This document shows positions 1 through 10,319 of a stretch of 64,000 bases of DNA, in pieces. Below the pieces are notes generated by a model. It was given only the letters and a program-made list of their open reading frames with translations, had not been told where the DNA came from and ran no database searches. The stretch comes from Nemania diffusa (lineage: Eukaryota > Ascomycota > Sordariomycetes > Xylariales > Xylariaceae). The translations under genes were made by a program, and so were the position numbers. How positions within the stretch are numbered: position 1 is the stretch's first letter; every line of letters starts with the position of its first letter. The DNA is taken from contig JBBPUQ010000002.1 of assembly GCA_038501195.1 (NCBI GenBank), forward strand, positions 4,278,001-4,342,000. The letters are read 5' to 3'.

Positions 1-1335
1 ATGATCCTGGCCACTGCTACTAAGTGGACCATCGTGTGCTAAGCCGTCGTCTTCGTCAGGAAACTCCCACGACCCGGCACATGTCGCAACGACGGTGCCG
101 CTAGGGTGTAGACATGCACTGCCGACAGTAGATCGATGGGCGGCCCATTCCCACGCGGGTGCGTGAGGGCCCTCTAGGCTTCCGACGCCCTCCCACACTC
201 TCACCATGCCGCTCGACGTCCCGGACCATACCTCGAATCCACTGGTCTCGTCCGTGCCGGGAAAGACATCACAGGCGATCCGTTGGTTTCCTAATGCGTC
301 GCGCCCCGTCAGGTACCCGAGGAGCTTCCCGGTCACGCGCACGTCGTATATCAGCGCGCCGCGGGACTTGCGCTCGCAGAGCATGAGATAGCGACCGCAC
401 GGGCTCCACGTCGTCTGCGTGATGCCGTCGCCGCCTATGCCGTCGGGGTAAGCGCCGCTTGCATTCTCGGCAGTACTAGTAGTAGCAGCAGCAGTAGCGG
501 TCTCGCGCACGGCGGTGGCGATGCTCCACGTCGCGACGCATTTACCGGCCTGCGCGAAGTCGTACAGCCCGATCCACCGCGTCCAGGTGCCTGCGGCGAC
601 GAGGCTCGCACCGCTCCCCGCGTCCGCGGGCTGCCAGCCGAGCGCGGAGACGGTGCCGCGCATGCCGACGCCGCCGCCCTTGGACAGGTGGCGCTCGGAG
701 GGGATGGTGCGGATGCGCGAGACCGGCTCCTCGCCCGTGCGCTGGACGTCGAAGCGCGCTAGGAGGCTGCGGCTGCCTGCTATGAAGTGCGTGCCTGGCG
801 AGGGCCAGAGGAGGGACGTCGCCGTGAGGAATGTCTCGCTGCGGGCCTTGGTGAAGGGGTAGGAGGATATGGGGGAGTGGGAGTTTGTAGATGTGGCGGG
901 GGAAGAAGCGGAGGGAGCTAGGTAGAATAGCTGCAGAGGATGGTCTCGCACCGAGACGAGAAGCTGCTGCGTCCAGGGCGAGGCGAGGGAGAAGTACGGC
1001 GCCACTGATAGCACATTGCTTGGCTCGGGAAGCTGGATGTGTGCTTGCGGCTTCAGGGTGAGCTCCTCATCTGCGGAAAGGAGGTTCTCGGGCACGATGT
1101 ACCCGGATATCAGGTTTGTGGACGAGTACGTCAACAGCGTTGTCCCGTCTGCGGTCCATTGTGCGCTTTCAAAGTAGCCGAGGACGCCGTTGTGAGATTC
1201 TGCCGCGTCATCCTCGTCATCCTCACTATCGCTGGCCTCGGATGAAGCAGACGGAGTGGGATACCTGGCGGTTACATCCCCCGTTGATGCTAAGAGTTTG
1301 ACTCTATCCCGCGACGGCCCATCTTGTGTTGGCAT
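1..1335 (-). CDS. WD-repeat protein, WRAP53/TCAB1-Swt21-like (partial, C-terminus cut)
   Basis: The reading frame is open on the minus strand from ATG at 1335 to the window edge (445 codons, no stop), so the C-terminus is missing. An in-frame stop lies upstream of this ATG. After an acidic N-terminus (SEASDSEDDEDDAAE) come propeller-like segments: GYFESAQWTADGTTLLTYS, HPLQLFYLAP, FLTATSLLWPSPGTHFIAG, GITQTTWSPCGRYLMLCER and FEVWSGTSSGMVRVWEG. The order of an SAQWTADGT strand, the HPLQLF segment and a YPFTKARSETFLTATSLLWPSPG block resembles the WRAP53/TCAB1 and yeast Swt21 family. Members bind small Cajal-body or telomerase RNAs in animals and act in pre-mRNA splicing in yeast; fungal copies are often annotated as Gnr1-like. 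The RNA role here is inferred from the family. No intron is needed in the visible part. A generic WD40 protein is the alternative. Confidence 0.75.
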   Translation of the reverse strand, partial: MPTQDGPSRDRVKLLASTGDVTARYPTPSASSEASDSEDDEDDAAESHNGVLGYFESAQWTADGTTLLTYSSTNLISGYIVPENLLSADEELTLKPQAHIQLPEPSNVLSVAPYFSLASPWTQQLLVSVRDHPLQLFYLAPSASSPATSTNSHSPISSYPFTKARSETFLTATSLLWPSPGTHFIAGSRSLLARFDVQRTGEEPVSRIRTIPSERHLSKGGGVGMRGTVSALGWQPADAGSGASLVAAGTWTRWIGLYDFAQAGKCVATWSIATAVRETATAAATTSTAENASGAYPDGIGGDGITQTTWSPCGRYLMLCERKSRGALIYDVRVTGKLLGYLTGRDALGNQRIACDVFPGTDETSGFEVWSGTSSGMVRVWEGVGSLEGPHAPAWEWAAHRSTVGSACLHPSGTVVATCAGSWEFPDEDDGLAHDGPLSSSGQDH

Positions 1336-2356
1336 AATGGCGAATAGGCTAGCGGCGATTCGGCTCAGTCCAGCATGATTCTAACCACAGGCCCGACTTC
1401 GATGCCTACCAAACCTTGTACGAATTAATTGGTAAGTATGGTGTACTTTTCGTCTAGGAAATGGCTAAGCAAGCATAAGCTTGAACCTTGAGCTCATGTC
1501 GCTGCTACTCGAAGTTCCTTATCGATACTAGAGCGATCCCCAACAGCTATCTCCTGCAGGGACCTTGAAAAGGTTCCAGTTGAATTAGGTAGCGGGCAAT
1601 AATCTAGTGACACACGTCATGGTGGATTGACACAGCTCCCCCTGCGCCGCTAATGTAACCTGGTTGGCCTACCTCTGCGCTATAGCCGTAGGTACCTACA
1701 TAGTGTACCTAATCCTGTAATACCAGTAAGTAGGTGGTGGTACCTACCTTAAGTACATAGGAGTGATAGTAGCACCCTGTAGGTAGCGGTCGTGGGTTGC
1801 CTTGCATTGATGATTGGTGACTTACAAGTTTAGGTACCTCTCTAACGAACCCTCTTCCCGACCTACTTCTTCTAAACATCAACACTTTATTTACTAACGT
1901 CTGAATCCCATCATCCATAGACTTCGCGGTAGACATCCTGCAATTATGCTTTGATGACTATATAATATTCTTTGGCCGCTGTGCACAACCATCAACCACA
2001 TTCTTGTAGACTCTCAGACAACGACAAGCGTATTGGTCTGCCTGACTGACTGCATGACCCTGACGATTATCTACCTACAGAATCCCTGATTAGAATACGA
2101 TTCGGTCGATCACCTGCAATCCCCGACGGCCGGCCACGTTATGGAACCATATTTTACAGGGCTCTAGATAGTTTAGAAAATCTTGGGAAGAGAGTGGTCT
2201 ACTCTCCGTCTTCCCATAGCTTCGCTTCGACTGCCGCCTACACGTACACCTCCTTTACACATTAGAACCTCTCAAGCTCATACCGGTACCAATACCACTA
2301 CCACTACCACTACCAATACTAGCACCGACCCCGATACCGCTACCAAGGTTACCGTG
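1336..2356. other. Intergenic region between divergent genes
   Basis: This is about 1.0 kb between the divergent WD-repeat gene (-) and PQ-loop gene (+). I see no convincing coding sequence. It carries scattered TACCTA/TAGGTA motifs around 1675-1760 and a short CCACTA/CCAATA-type repeat at about 2290-2335, just before the PQ-loop start. It probably holds both promoters and 5' leaders. Confidence 0.6.
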
Positions 2357-3499
2357 ATGGAGGACCGCTGTCAGCTGCTCCGCGAGGGCGGCTTCGCCAA
2401 CTTCTTCATATCCATGTGTGTAGCACCGACCCATGTGTAGTAGAGAGATGAGTGATATTGACTGACGATCTATCTGATTAGCCTCATACTCCTCGGCATC
2501 TTGCTCTCTTACATGACCCAACATTACCGAATCATTTCACGCGGCTCCTCCGAAGGCATCTCGCCCTACTTTGTCCTGCTCGGTGTAACTTCTGCCAACG
2601 CCCAGTTTGGCAACATACTGTCGCTCCCTGCATCGCGCGCCGACGTTGCGTGCTGCAAAGAAGTCAGCCCCTTCGAGTGCACGGCGGGCTTGCTGGGTAT
2701 CGCCCAGATCGGAACTCAGTGGATTTGCTTCGCTACCATGTTAGTGCATGCACCAGCTCATCATAGACCCGGTTGGTCAGCTTTGCTAATACGTAAAATG
2801 AATGATAGTCTTGTTCTATTTCTAGTCTTCTTCCGACGCGACGACGCCGACCTTGCCGAGGAAGAGCTTGAACTCGACCCCGATCAACCTTCTTGGAGAA
2901 CAGCCCTCATAGTAGCCGGAATCTGTTTAGTACACGGTCTCTTCGTCGTCATTATATCTGCGGCGCTGGCCTTTGGGGCTCCCTCATACCTGGGTGCTTG
3001 GGCCAATGTCTTGGGAGTCATGGCAGCCGCGCTTGCGGCTATCCAGTACATACCCCAAATATGGACGACGTACAAATTAAAACATGCGGGCAGTCTTAGC
3101 ATCTTGATGATGACAATTCAGACCCCCGGTGGATTGCTCTTCGCGGCTAGTCTTGCCGCGCGCCTCGGCTGGGCAGGTTGGAGCTCTTGGGGTGTCTATG
3201 TCCTGACTGCTTTCATGCAAGGTATTGTATTGACGATGGCCATCAGATATGAGTGGCCGTCTTATGGAAGAGATAGTGGAAGTCATTCATCTTCGCCTCC
3301 CCCGCAACGGCCGACGTATAATCGACGTACAACGCCGAGAGTCTTACCCTCTCCAGGTCCGTACTCAGCACATCTGCAGGCATACGGCGAGACACAGGAA
3401 GAAATTGAACGCGCGCTCGATCGCGAGAGTGTACAAGGTGTTGGGGAAAATCAACCCCTACTTGCCCCAGGTGGCATCGGTAGCTCGGGCACGCGGTAG
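2357..3499 (+). CDS. PQ-loop repeat membrane protein
   Basis: Exons are 2357-2415, 2482-2739 and 2809-3499 (1008 nt, 335 aa). Both introns (66 and 69 nt) are multiples of three, with donors GTGTGT and GTTAGT and acceptors TTAG and ATAG. The product is a multi-pass membrane protein with two PQ-loop modules. The second shows AAIQYIPQIWTTYKLKHAGS; the first, SYMTQHYRIISRGSSEGIS, has Thr-Gln where Pro-Gln is usual. Hydrophobic segments follow each motif (WICFATILVLFLVFF, ALIVAGICLVHGLFVVIISAALAF, WGVYVLTAFMQGIVLTMAI). The C-terminal 90 residues are polar and Ser/Pro-rich, probably cytosolic. PQ-loop proteins (cystinosin, Ypq and SWEET relatives) usually export amino acids or sugars from vacuole or ER; the substrate here is unknown. 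The start was chosen because MEDRCQLLREGGFANFF joins in frame to the first hydrophobic segment. Confidence 0.88.
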
Positions 3500-6154
3500 A
3501 TACGTGCTAGCTTTCCATCTCTGCTTATTTAAGGCGATATCATTTGCTTTCTTTTTTTTTCAATTCAAGATCTCGCCCGTTATTGATCGGAGCTTGATTA
3601 TGTGTACATATACTACTCGACAGAGGAAACTAAATTTGACCTACCACTTTTGTTGTACAGCATCACTCCAGCGACCTCCAATTGCATACGGCCAAGGACG
3701 TGCGGGACCTCGACATGTATCATCCGATCATTAGTAACTAAAATTGCCCAGTTACTTGTAAGTGATAAATTGGATGGGGTAGGTATGTGATTGTCGTGAG
3801 GAGTATGCATGCTTCCTACTATATTACTTTAGCCCCTGATAGGACTACTCGGTATAGAGATACTTGGTATTACGTTGGCTCTGGGCTACTTGTATCACAA
3901 CCGGATTGACAATCAAAAAGCAGCTTCACTACCTACTCTGGTAAGTAGCCGGACCCTATTAACAAATTGCAATTTGATTCAACACAGGCAATAAGTCATC
4001 TATCAAGTTTGTAGTAGGATTTGTTACCCGTGTATATTATCTAGTACGCGGGCGACTATAGCTTTACCATTATAAATCCGGTGGCAGGTGAGGTGCCTAC
4101 TGATCTGTCATCCCATGAATCATGCAGCTCACACCCGCCCTGTTCGTCATCGATATCGCGGGGCTTTATCTACAGTTCGTCTCATCATGTCATGTAGTAT
4201 CTTGCAAGGAGGGGCCATGCGATAAAACACTTTCACATATGAAGCTCTTCAGGGTACACCCCATCCCGAGCGCAGCTCATCCTAATCTACCCACCGCATC
4301 GTACATGGCATGATGACCTACGACTCTCTCTTTGCATCGACGCTATGCAAGATGCGCTGGAGATCACGCAGGCCTTGGCCCGACGACGAGATCCCTACAT
4401 GCGTTTTTCCCCCTGTCAGATCGGATCTTGCGTTGGCGTGGGAGTGAGCTGCGTGCCGCGCCGCTGGCACAGTTTCAGGTCTGAGGAGCATTATTCAATT
4501 TCGAAATCTCACGATGTGGCTAGCTGGCCACTCAACTGAGGGGTTGCACTCCCATGCATGGATACAACTTGGCGTATCTCCTACATTGTTGTAGGAGTTG
4601 ATGGTATTTCGTCGATATGTTGAATATAACAAGTTGATGAGGGCTACAGAATAATGGTATTTGGCGATTTTACGATTAAGAACAGCGATTCTAGAAGATA
4701 TTGAGTACTTGGCAATTTATAACGTAGCAGCTTTCACCATCTATCAAGTATGTTGTAGTGCTAGAGTTGATTGACATCGATTGCAGACCGGATGCGATGG
4801 GCAATAGGCCATGCATCAATCTACCTACTTTCAAATCTCCTCCCATCTGATCGTTCGGAATTTCATCGATCTTTAAGTGCTACCTCCTGGTAGCGCAATC
4901 AAACCCTCGGCGTATTATTGCCAGCGCAGCGGGCTGATCGTCAGAATTGAGAGCTTTAGTAAGGCGATGCAAAAACTTGGACACTATCGAAGGTTTCTGC
5001 TCATCTTCTTTGTAGACCCTTGATCTTAGCGCGTAGCTTAGGTGGACTTTTATCCGGGGAAACTGGGGTTATTCCCTCCCGATGATCCAGTTTCCTTGTT
5101 ATATCCACGTATACTGCGTATAGTTGAATCAATCGCTGGGTTCGAGCTCACGACGTTGAATTTGTCTGCTAATGGAAAGTAAGGCAGAACCTACCTTGTA
5201 TCGACAGACACCAGCAGCACTGCTCTTCAATAAATCTTCGCGTTGTTTTTTTTTTATCTTTAATAGACTTTAAAGTCTTGAGTTAGGTTGATAGCCCCTG
5301 TCTAGGCGCTGTCAAGGATGGGCCTTGTGTGAAGTAAAAGAGCCTAATCACCGAGGATAAAGTGCCTCGAGGAACTATTGAGGCCTGTGCATGATTAATC
5401 ATGTATACTTAGCTATAGCACGACCAGACCATATGTCGATACCCGAATTTATTGGGAAATTCTCTATATTCTAATAGAATGATGATATTCCTGTACAAGA
5501 GTACTTGGCACTTCCATGTAAAAATTAATGACGACCTAGGTAGCAAACAAGCAATATAGAGATTAACAAGAAAAAAAAAGATGAGAAGAAAAAGGCAATG
5601 GCAAAAATAATACGTGCATCACGTAGAGAATCCGCTCGTCGTTACTGTCCTAAATTGTTAGTTTGGCATGTTGGAGGACTTAGACTTGAACTGGTGTGGA
5701 TTCGTCGATCCAACATGACATGCATTATCCGCGTCCGTGAGGGGATATTATCCAAACCAGCATAACCACCAGCGTGGGGGGTTAAGACTGCTCTTTTTGC
5801 CTGTTCCTTAGGGAGCTGAAATCAGACGGGTGCTCTGACACACGTAGCCATTCCGCGCCCCTGATCATCGGGGAAAACGGGCGACTAAATTCCCTTCAAT
5901 GCTCTTACACCGTCAAACCAGGCGGAAGACGCTGGCACCATGGCATCTCGTCATATAATCCACCACCAGTCGCTGTGGGCTTCGCCCTGGCTTTCATCTA
6001 GTTCGCTTTGCACTTTCTAATGTTATTTTCGTACCAGGCGGCAATTAGCTACTCCAAATCGGGGATTGACTACTACTAAAATAATTTGGCGACTGAAGTT
6101 AATGGTATTGTTGCCGACTGGGAGCACACATATTTTCACCAGCCAACCTTCAAG
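3500..6154. other. 2.65-kb gene-poor intergenic region
   Basis: I see no supported gene on either strand. The longest open frames are about 60-90 codons, have no recognisable motif and no convincing splice partners. A 63-codon frame at 4122-4313 starts hydrophobic and has a few cysteines, but it is isolated and its composition is that of the surrounding DNA. Poly-T and poly-A tracts occur near 5250 and 5570. No tRNA cloverleaf was recognised. Confidence 0.5.
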
Positions 6155-7776
6155 ATGTCTCTCCTCGGCTCGAGGCTCCAAAGGAGACAGGCTTCTCATG
6201 CGCCCTGCCCCACTGGCAATGGCACGATGATCGGGGGGGATGAGAAGTTCATCGTATTCTGCGATACTCGCTTTCAAGGTGACGAGCTTCTCCGCCAGAA
6301 GGTCGATTCGCTCGGGACATGTACAGACTTGTGGTATGTGTTTAGACTCTAACACGCAACTATTTCTTCTCATTCGCAAACCATGCGGAGCCAAACTATC
6401 CACATCAATACTGACTACGAGACAAACATAGCATGTCATTTCAGAATCCGCGGTGCGAAGGCGCGCAGCTTCAAGACAACGGGGACTGTGTACTAGTTGG
6501 GAACCTAGTGCCGGAGGGGACGAGGCCCAGTCGTTTCTTCGACAGCGCGGCGGCGGTCTTTCCACAGCCCGGGCCGACGAGCTCGTGCTCGCTGCAAGGG
6601 ACGGGCACGACCTTTCTAAGCCAAAGTTCGAGTTTCAGCCTGCAATGTGGCAAGATCGCGAACGGGAACGATCTCGAGCAGCAGTTCCAGATGACCCTCG
6701 AATCGTGTCTCGGCGCATGCGCTGCTAACGCGGCCTGTGGCGGCGTGAGCTTCGACCCTAGCCAGACCGCCGGCTTCAAGAACTGCTATCTGAAGGCGGC
6801 GATAACTACTGCGGATCTCTTCGCGAAGACGGGCGTTGACTCGGCGATTCGGGTAAATCCCGCGAACCAGGCGGCCGTACCAGACACGAGTACAAGTGCG
6901 CTTGCGAATGCAGTTGCAACCACACTCACAGCTGCCATCTCTGAAGCTCCAGTCCCGAGCACGGCGCCCGCGAGCGTCGTCACAGTCTCCGTGCCCGTTC
7001 CCGTCACTTCCACGCCAGTTACTAGCGCCCTAGCGGATTCGACGCCGGAGCCATCCGCCACGACCGCCCCCGTTGCAAACGATAACGGGCGGGGCGGCAT
7101 GAACATCAACAACGGCCGCCCCCGGTTCGGCAACCCCGGCGCGAACACGCCCAGTTCCAACGCCTGGATCGCCGCGCCCGTCATCGGCAGCATCGCCGCG
7201 CTGACGCTCATCCTCGCCGTCTTCGTCCTCTGGGGGCGCCGCAGGCGCCGGGAGAACCCGCGGGCCGACGACGACGAGAAGGCCCCTGGGCCGATGGCGG
7301 CGAGGGCGGCGGCGCTCGGCAACTTCGGCAGGGGGCTGGGCGACGTCGCCAGCCGCGTGTCGCGCGGCCGGATATTCGGCGGCGGCGGCGGCAGCGACAG
7401 GACGAGGCTGGGCTCCTCGGACCTGAACGACGACCCCCGCTACGGGACGAACCGCGGCGGGTTCAAGGTCGTGAGCGGCAGCGGGCGGCGCCTAGGCCTC
7501 GACGGGCAGGAGATTTCGGGCACGGGGCCGGGGCTGGGGGGCATGATCGTCACGACGGGCGGGGGCAAAGTGGTGACCATGAACATGAACACGACCGCGA
7601 ACGCGAGCGCGAACACGGGCGCCGGTGCCGGCGCTGGCGTTCGGTCGAGCAGCTCTGCCAGCTCGGTCGGGCTGCGGGACAGCCAGAACGGGCTGCGCCA
7701 GAACAGGCTCACGGGGAACTGGTTCGAGTCGCAGCCCGGGATACCCGCCGAGTTCCGGGGGCCGGATATTGCGTGA
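6155..7776 (+). CDS. PAN/apple-like single-pass membrane protein with glycine-rich cytoplasmic tail
   Basis: Exons are 6155-6333 and 6432-7776 (1524 nt, 507 aa). The 98-nt intron (GTATGT..TACTGAC..ATAG) splits a Cys codon, giving CTDLCMSFQNPRCEG; this recreates a cysteine in the N-terminal Cys-containing domain. The ectodomain starts with CPTGNGTMIGG and has a second Cys cluster (ESCLGACAANAACGGVSFD..NCYLKAA), the pattern of fungal PAN/apple-like modules. A Ser/Thr/Pro/Val-rich stalk suitable for O-glycosylation follows. Then comes a transmembrane segment at about residues 303-326 (WIAAPVIGSIAALTLILAVFVLWG) with the stop-transfer sequence RRRRR, and a Gly/Arg-rich cytoplasmic tail of about 170 residues. 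No classical signal peptide is visible at MSLLGSRLQRRQ; an in-frame ATG at 6086 would lengthen the N-terminus but adds none either. Function unknown; a cell-wall or surface sensor is possible. Confidence 0.8.
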
Positions 7777-8577
7777 CCTTGGACACCAAGCGCACGAAAG
7801 AAAGCTAGATAGATTCTTTTCAACCTTCAAGCAACGGCCGATAATAGATCGATCCCATGGCTAAGTAGATAGAAATGGGCTTCTTTCCACCGGAGGAGGG
7901 GAGCGCCTGGTACATTGTCTTTTTCCTGCCTTACTGGGTGGCACTTTGTTTCATTGGGATACCTACTTGTTGTTAATTCTTGTATAATAAATTTGCTGCC
8001 AGCATCTTCTCGATACCTAATCACAACTTTGTGTCGTTGATCCTTCCTCAGCTCAACCTCTTGTGCTATGTATATATAGTAAGGTACCTAGGTGGTAGGT
8101 AGGTTATATGTAGGTAGGCACCCTAAGAGCTAGGGCCAGCTAAGGGGATGGGAGAGCCTACCTACCCCAGGTATTCTATACAGTGTGCGTACTACCTAGT
8201 CTAGAGCATACTTCTAGGTGAGTAGGTACCTAAATGCGAATCATAATGACGAACAGCACCTACCTATCTCATGCTGTGGAACCCCGGGTTCTAAGCCATG
8301 TGGTGAGGTTGGGAATCCGATTGGTCAGGACCAAGGGAGTCCACACCTTATCTGTACGGTCAGGGGTCTGTGATCATGTATAAGGAGTGTATAAGAGGTA
8401 AGTATGTCGGAGTCGAGTCAGAGCGAGCTGATGTGTCATGTTCATCTTGAATTCGCCGCCGCGACGTCTGTTTCCATTTGTCCTGTGAAGCTGCTTTCTA
8501 CGGGAGTTTTTTTCTTTTCGTTTCTTTACCGTCGTGAACCTTAGAACTGTGATACTATATCTATCCCAATCCGCAAG
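7777..8577. promoter_or_regulatory. Intergenic region rich in TACCTA/TAGGTA motifs, upstream of the R3H gene
   Basis: This 0.8 kb holds the 3' end of the PAN-like gene and the upstream region of the R3H gene. Between about 8080 and 8270 there are many copies of TAGGTA, TACCTA and the palindrome GGTACCTAGG. The last 60 bases before the start are T/C-rich, typical of a fungal 5' leader. No gene was seen. Confidence 0.5.
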
Positions 8578-10000
8578 ATGGCTATCTTTAGTGCAGTCCC
8601 GCCACCTCCGGAGCTTGGAGCAACCGAATCCGTCGACCACACTCACGACAATGTGCCCCAAGACGAGTCGCATAATGTGGCTACAGCAGCTGGCCATCAA
8701 GCCCCCTTGCCGATGAATGCCAATGGCGTCGACATTGCCGCGTGGACCGTCTCGGCGCTTCAGTCTTTAAGCGTCTCATCCGTCGCTAAAGGCACCGGCG
8801 ACCTTTTGTCCATTCCGCTCGACGAGACCGAGGTGAAGAAGAAGAGGCCAGCCGTCAGCATCTACGACGCCCGCGTACGATCCAGCGCCATCACGCCGCC
8901 GCCCCGCCCCTCGTCGCGCCGAGACAGCATGAAGCATCGCGAGGCCCTGCTCAAGGGCAACGAGGGGAGTCGGCAGAGGCGGCGGTGGGAGAACGGTACT
9001 ATAAACCCCTTCCCCTCTCCCCCTCGAGCTATATCTCTGTACATTTGCACATCCGCGCACGAGTGTGCGGTTAGTATAGACAAGGGCTACCTTTTTGGGC
9101 TAACTCGGAGATCTTGTACTATCTATTAGATCGTCTTCTCCACGTACCTAACGCGATCCCGCCCGAGCCTCAGGACTACGCCCCGCGCCCCACGCACCCC
9201 GTCCACCACGTCCCCTACGGCTTAGCCGCCGCCTGGGAGCTGCGCGTGCGCGCCGAGGCCGAGGCCCGTGCCGCCGCGGCGCTCGCACGTCGCAAGCAGG
9301 CCCATGCGCGGACCCTCCTCGGCGACGAGGGTGGCGCGCCGGGTCGTGTACCGCGGGAGCTGTGCCAGCGCGCCAAGAAGGCGCCTGCCGTGCGTGCCTG
9401 GGTGCGCTCTCTCGAGGAGCCCGTCAGGCACTACCTCGTCGAACGCGAGGTCGCGCGGGACGGGGACGCGGGGCTGCGCACCGACGACAGCGAGAGTAGT
9501 AGTAGTAGCGGGCTCGATTCCGAGGACGAGGAGATCGTGTTTGTGGGCCGCAACGGGTCGATGCGAGAAGGCAGGCGGAAAGACGGGAACAACCCCAAGG
9601 GACTTGCGAATGTCGGCGGTCAGTGGAAGAAGGCTCGTCGGGAGGAGAAAAGGACTGGCGCGACGCAGGATGAGGGTATGTTGTTCGATGCCCTCGGGGA
9701 CGAGGACGGGGGTGCTTTCAGGTACGTATATATCCTCGCTCTTTACTTGAGAGGGGTTGGCATTTTATGTCATGCCACATGCCGCGCTTTGAGGGTCGCT
9801 GAAACTAAAACTTGCTGGTTGTCGCTCGCAGGCGCTGGATCACCCATTCCATCTCCGACTACTACGGCTTGCAGTCGCGGTCCGTGCTTGTCGGCAATCC
9901 CACGCGCAAGGTCGTGTATGTAGGCATCAAGCAGATGAAGACAGGACATGCGGTGCCTGTTCGCGCGGATCTGCCTCGCCCGCTTTGGGAACTCTGCTAA
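8578..10000 (+). CDS. R3H-associated N-terminal domain and R3H domain protein
   Basis: Exons are 8578-8995, 9130-9721 and 9832-10000 (1179 nt, 392 aa). Splicing joins RRRWEN to DRLLHVPNAIPPEPQDY at a new Asp codon, and AFR to RWITHSISDYYGLQS. The first junction restores the conserved R3H-associated N-terminal domain (RRRWENDRLLHVPN.., HPVHHVPYGLAAAWE). The second restores a C-terminal R3H domain (RWITHSISDYYGLQSRSV..RKVVYVGIK), a fold that binds single-stranded nucleic acid. An acidic Ser-rich linker (DDSESSSSSGLDSEDEEI) lies between them. Introns are 134 and 110 nt. Family members are fungal proteins of unknown detailed function; RNA or DNA binding is inferred from the domain. The 3' end is convergent with the zinc-cluster gene. 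Confidence 0.88.
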
Positions 10001-10319
10001 AAGATAGCGGCGGCGCTTGCACATACTTGACAGTATGTTACAGTGGTTAACTTAGGTTTGTATCGTTTGGATGAACAGTGTTTGACTTTTCGCATAGCAA
10101 CATGTATATTTGCATATTATAAACAACCCGAATCAGAACATGAGGTCCAAACACATAATTGTCTCTGACATCTATAGACTCGTAGTCATTATAGATGGTC
10201 TGGATCCCAGAGCAACAGCTTCAGAATATACTCCACTCTCACGAGTAATATAATCAAGAGAACAGAATTTCCAGCTGAGAAAATGAGGGCCATGCCGCTT
10301 ACGTCTTCCCTCTTAGCAA
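10001..10319. other. Convergent 3' intergenic region
   Basis: About 320 nt separate the tail-to-tail stop codons of the R3H gene (+) and the zinc-cluster gene (-). It is A+T-richer than the flanking coding DNA, as expected for overlapping 3' untranslated regions. Nothing else was seen. Confidence 0.5.

Noticed and set aside
159..1301. Several plus-strand open frames of 60-115 codons
   Set aside because: They overlap a 445-codon minus-strand frame with clear WD-repeat character and are antisense shadows.
2357..3499. Reading the PQ-loop gene as a single frame starting at a TTG near 2501
   Set aside because: An upstream exon with ATG at 2357 joins in frame through good splice signals and completes the first membrane segment.
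4122..4539. Two short plus-strand frames, one with a hydrophobic start and cysteines
   Set aside because: No splice partners, no motif and surrounding composition; insufficient for a small secreted protein.
5130..5165. GGTTCGAGCTC, resembling a tRNA T-loop
   Set aside because: No matching acceptor stem, D-arm or anticodon arm could be placed around it.
6023..6565. 180-codon minus-strand frame
   Set aside because: Antisense to exon 1, intron and start of exon 2 of the PAN-like gene; sequence lacks domain character.
6786..7322. 178-codon minus-strand frame rich in Ala/Val
   Set aside because: Mirror of the GC-rich stalk and membrane part of the PAN-like gene; open because of codon bias.
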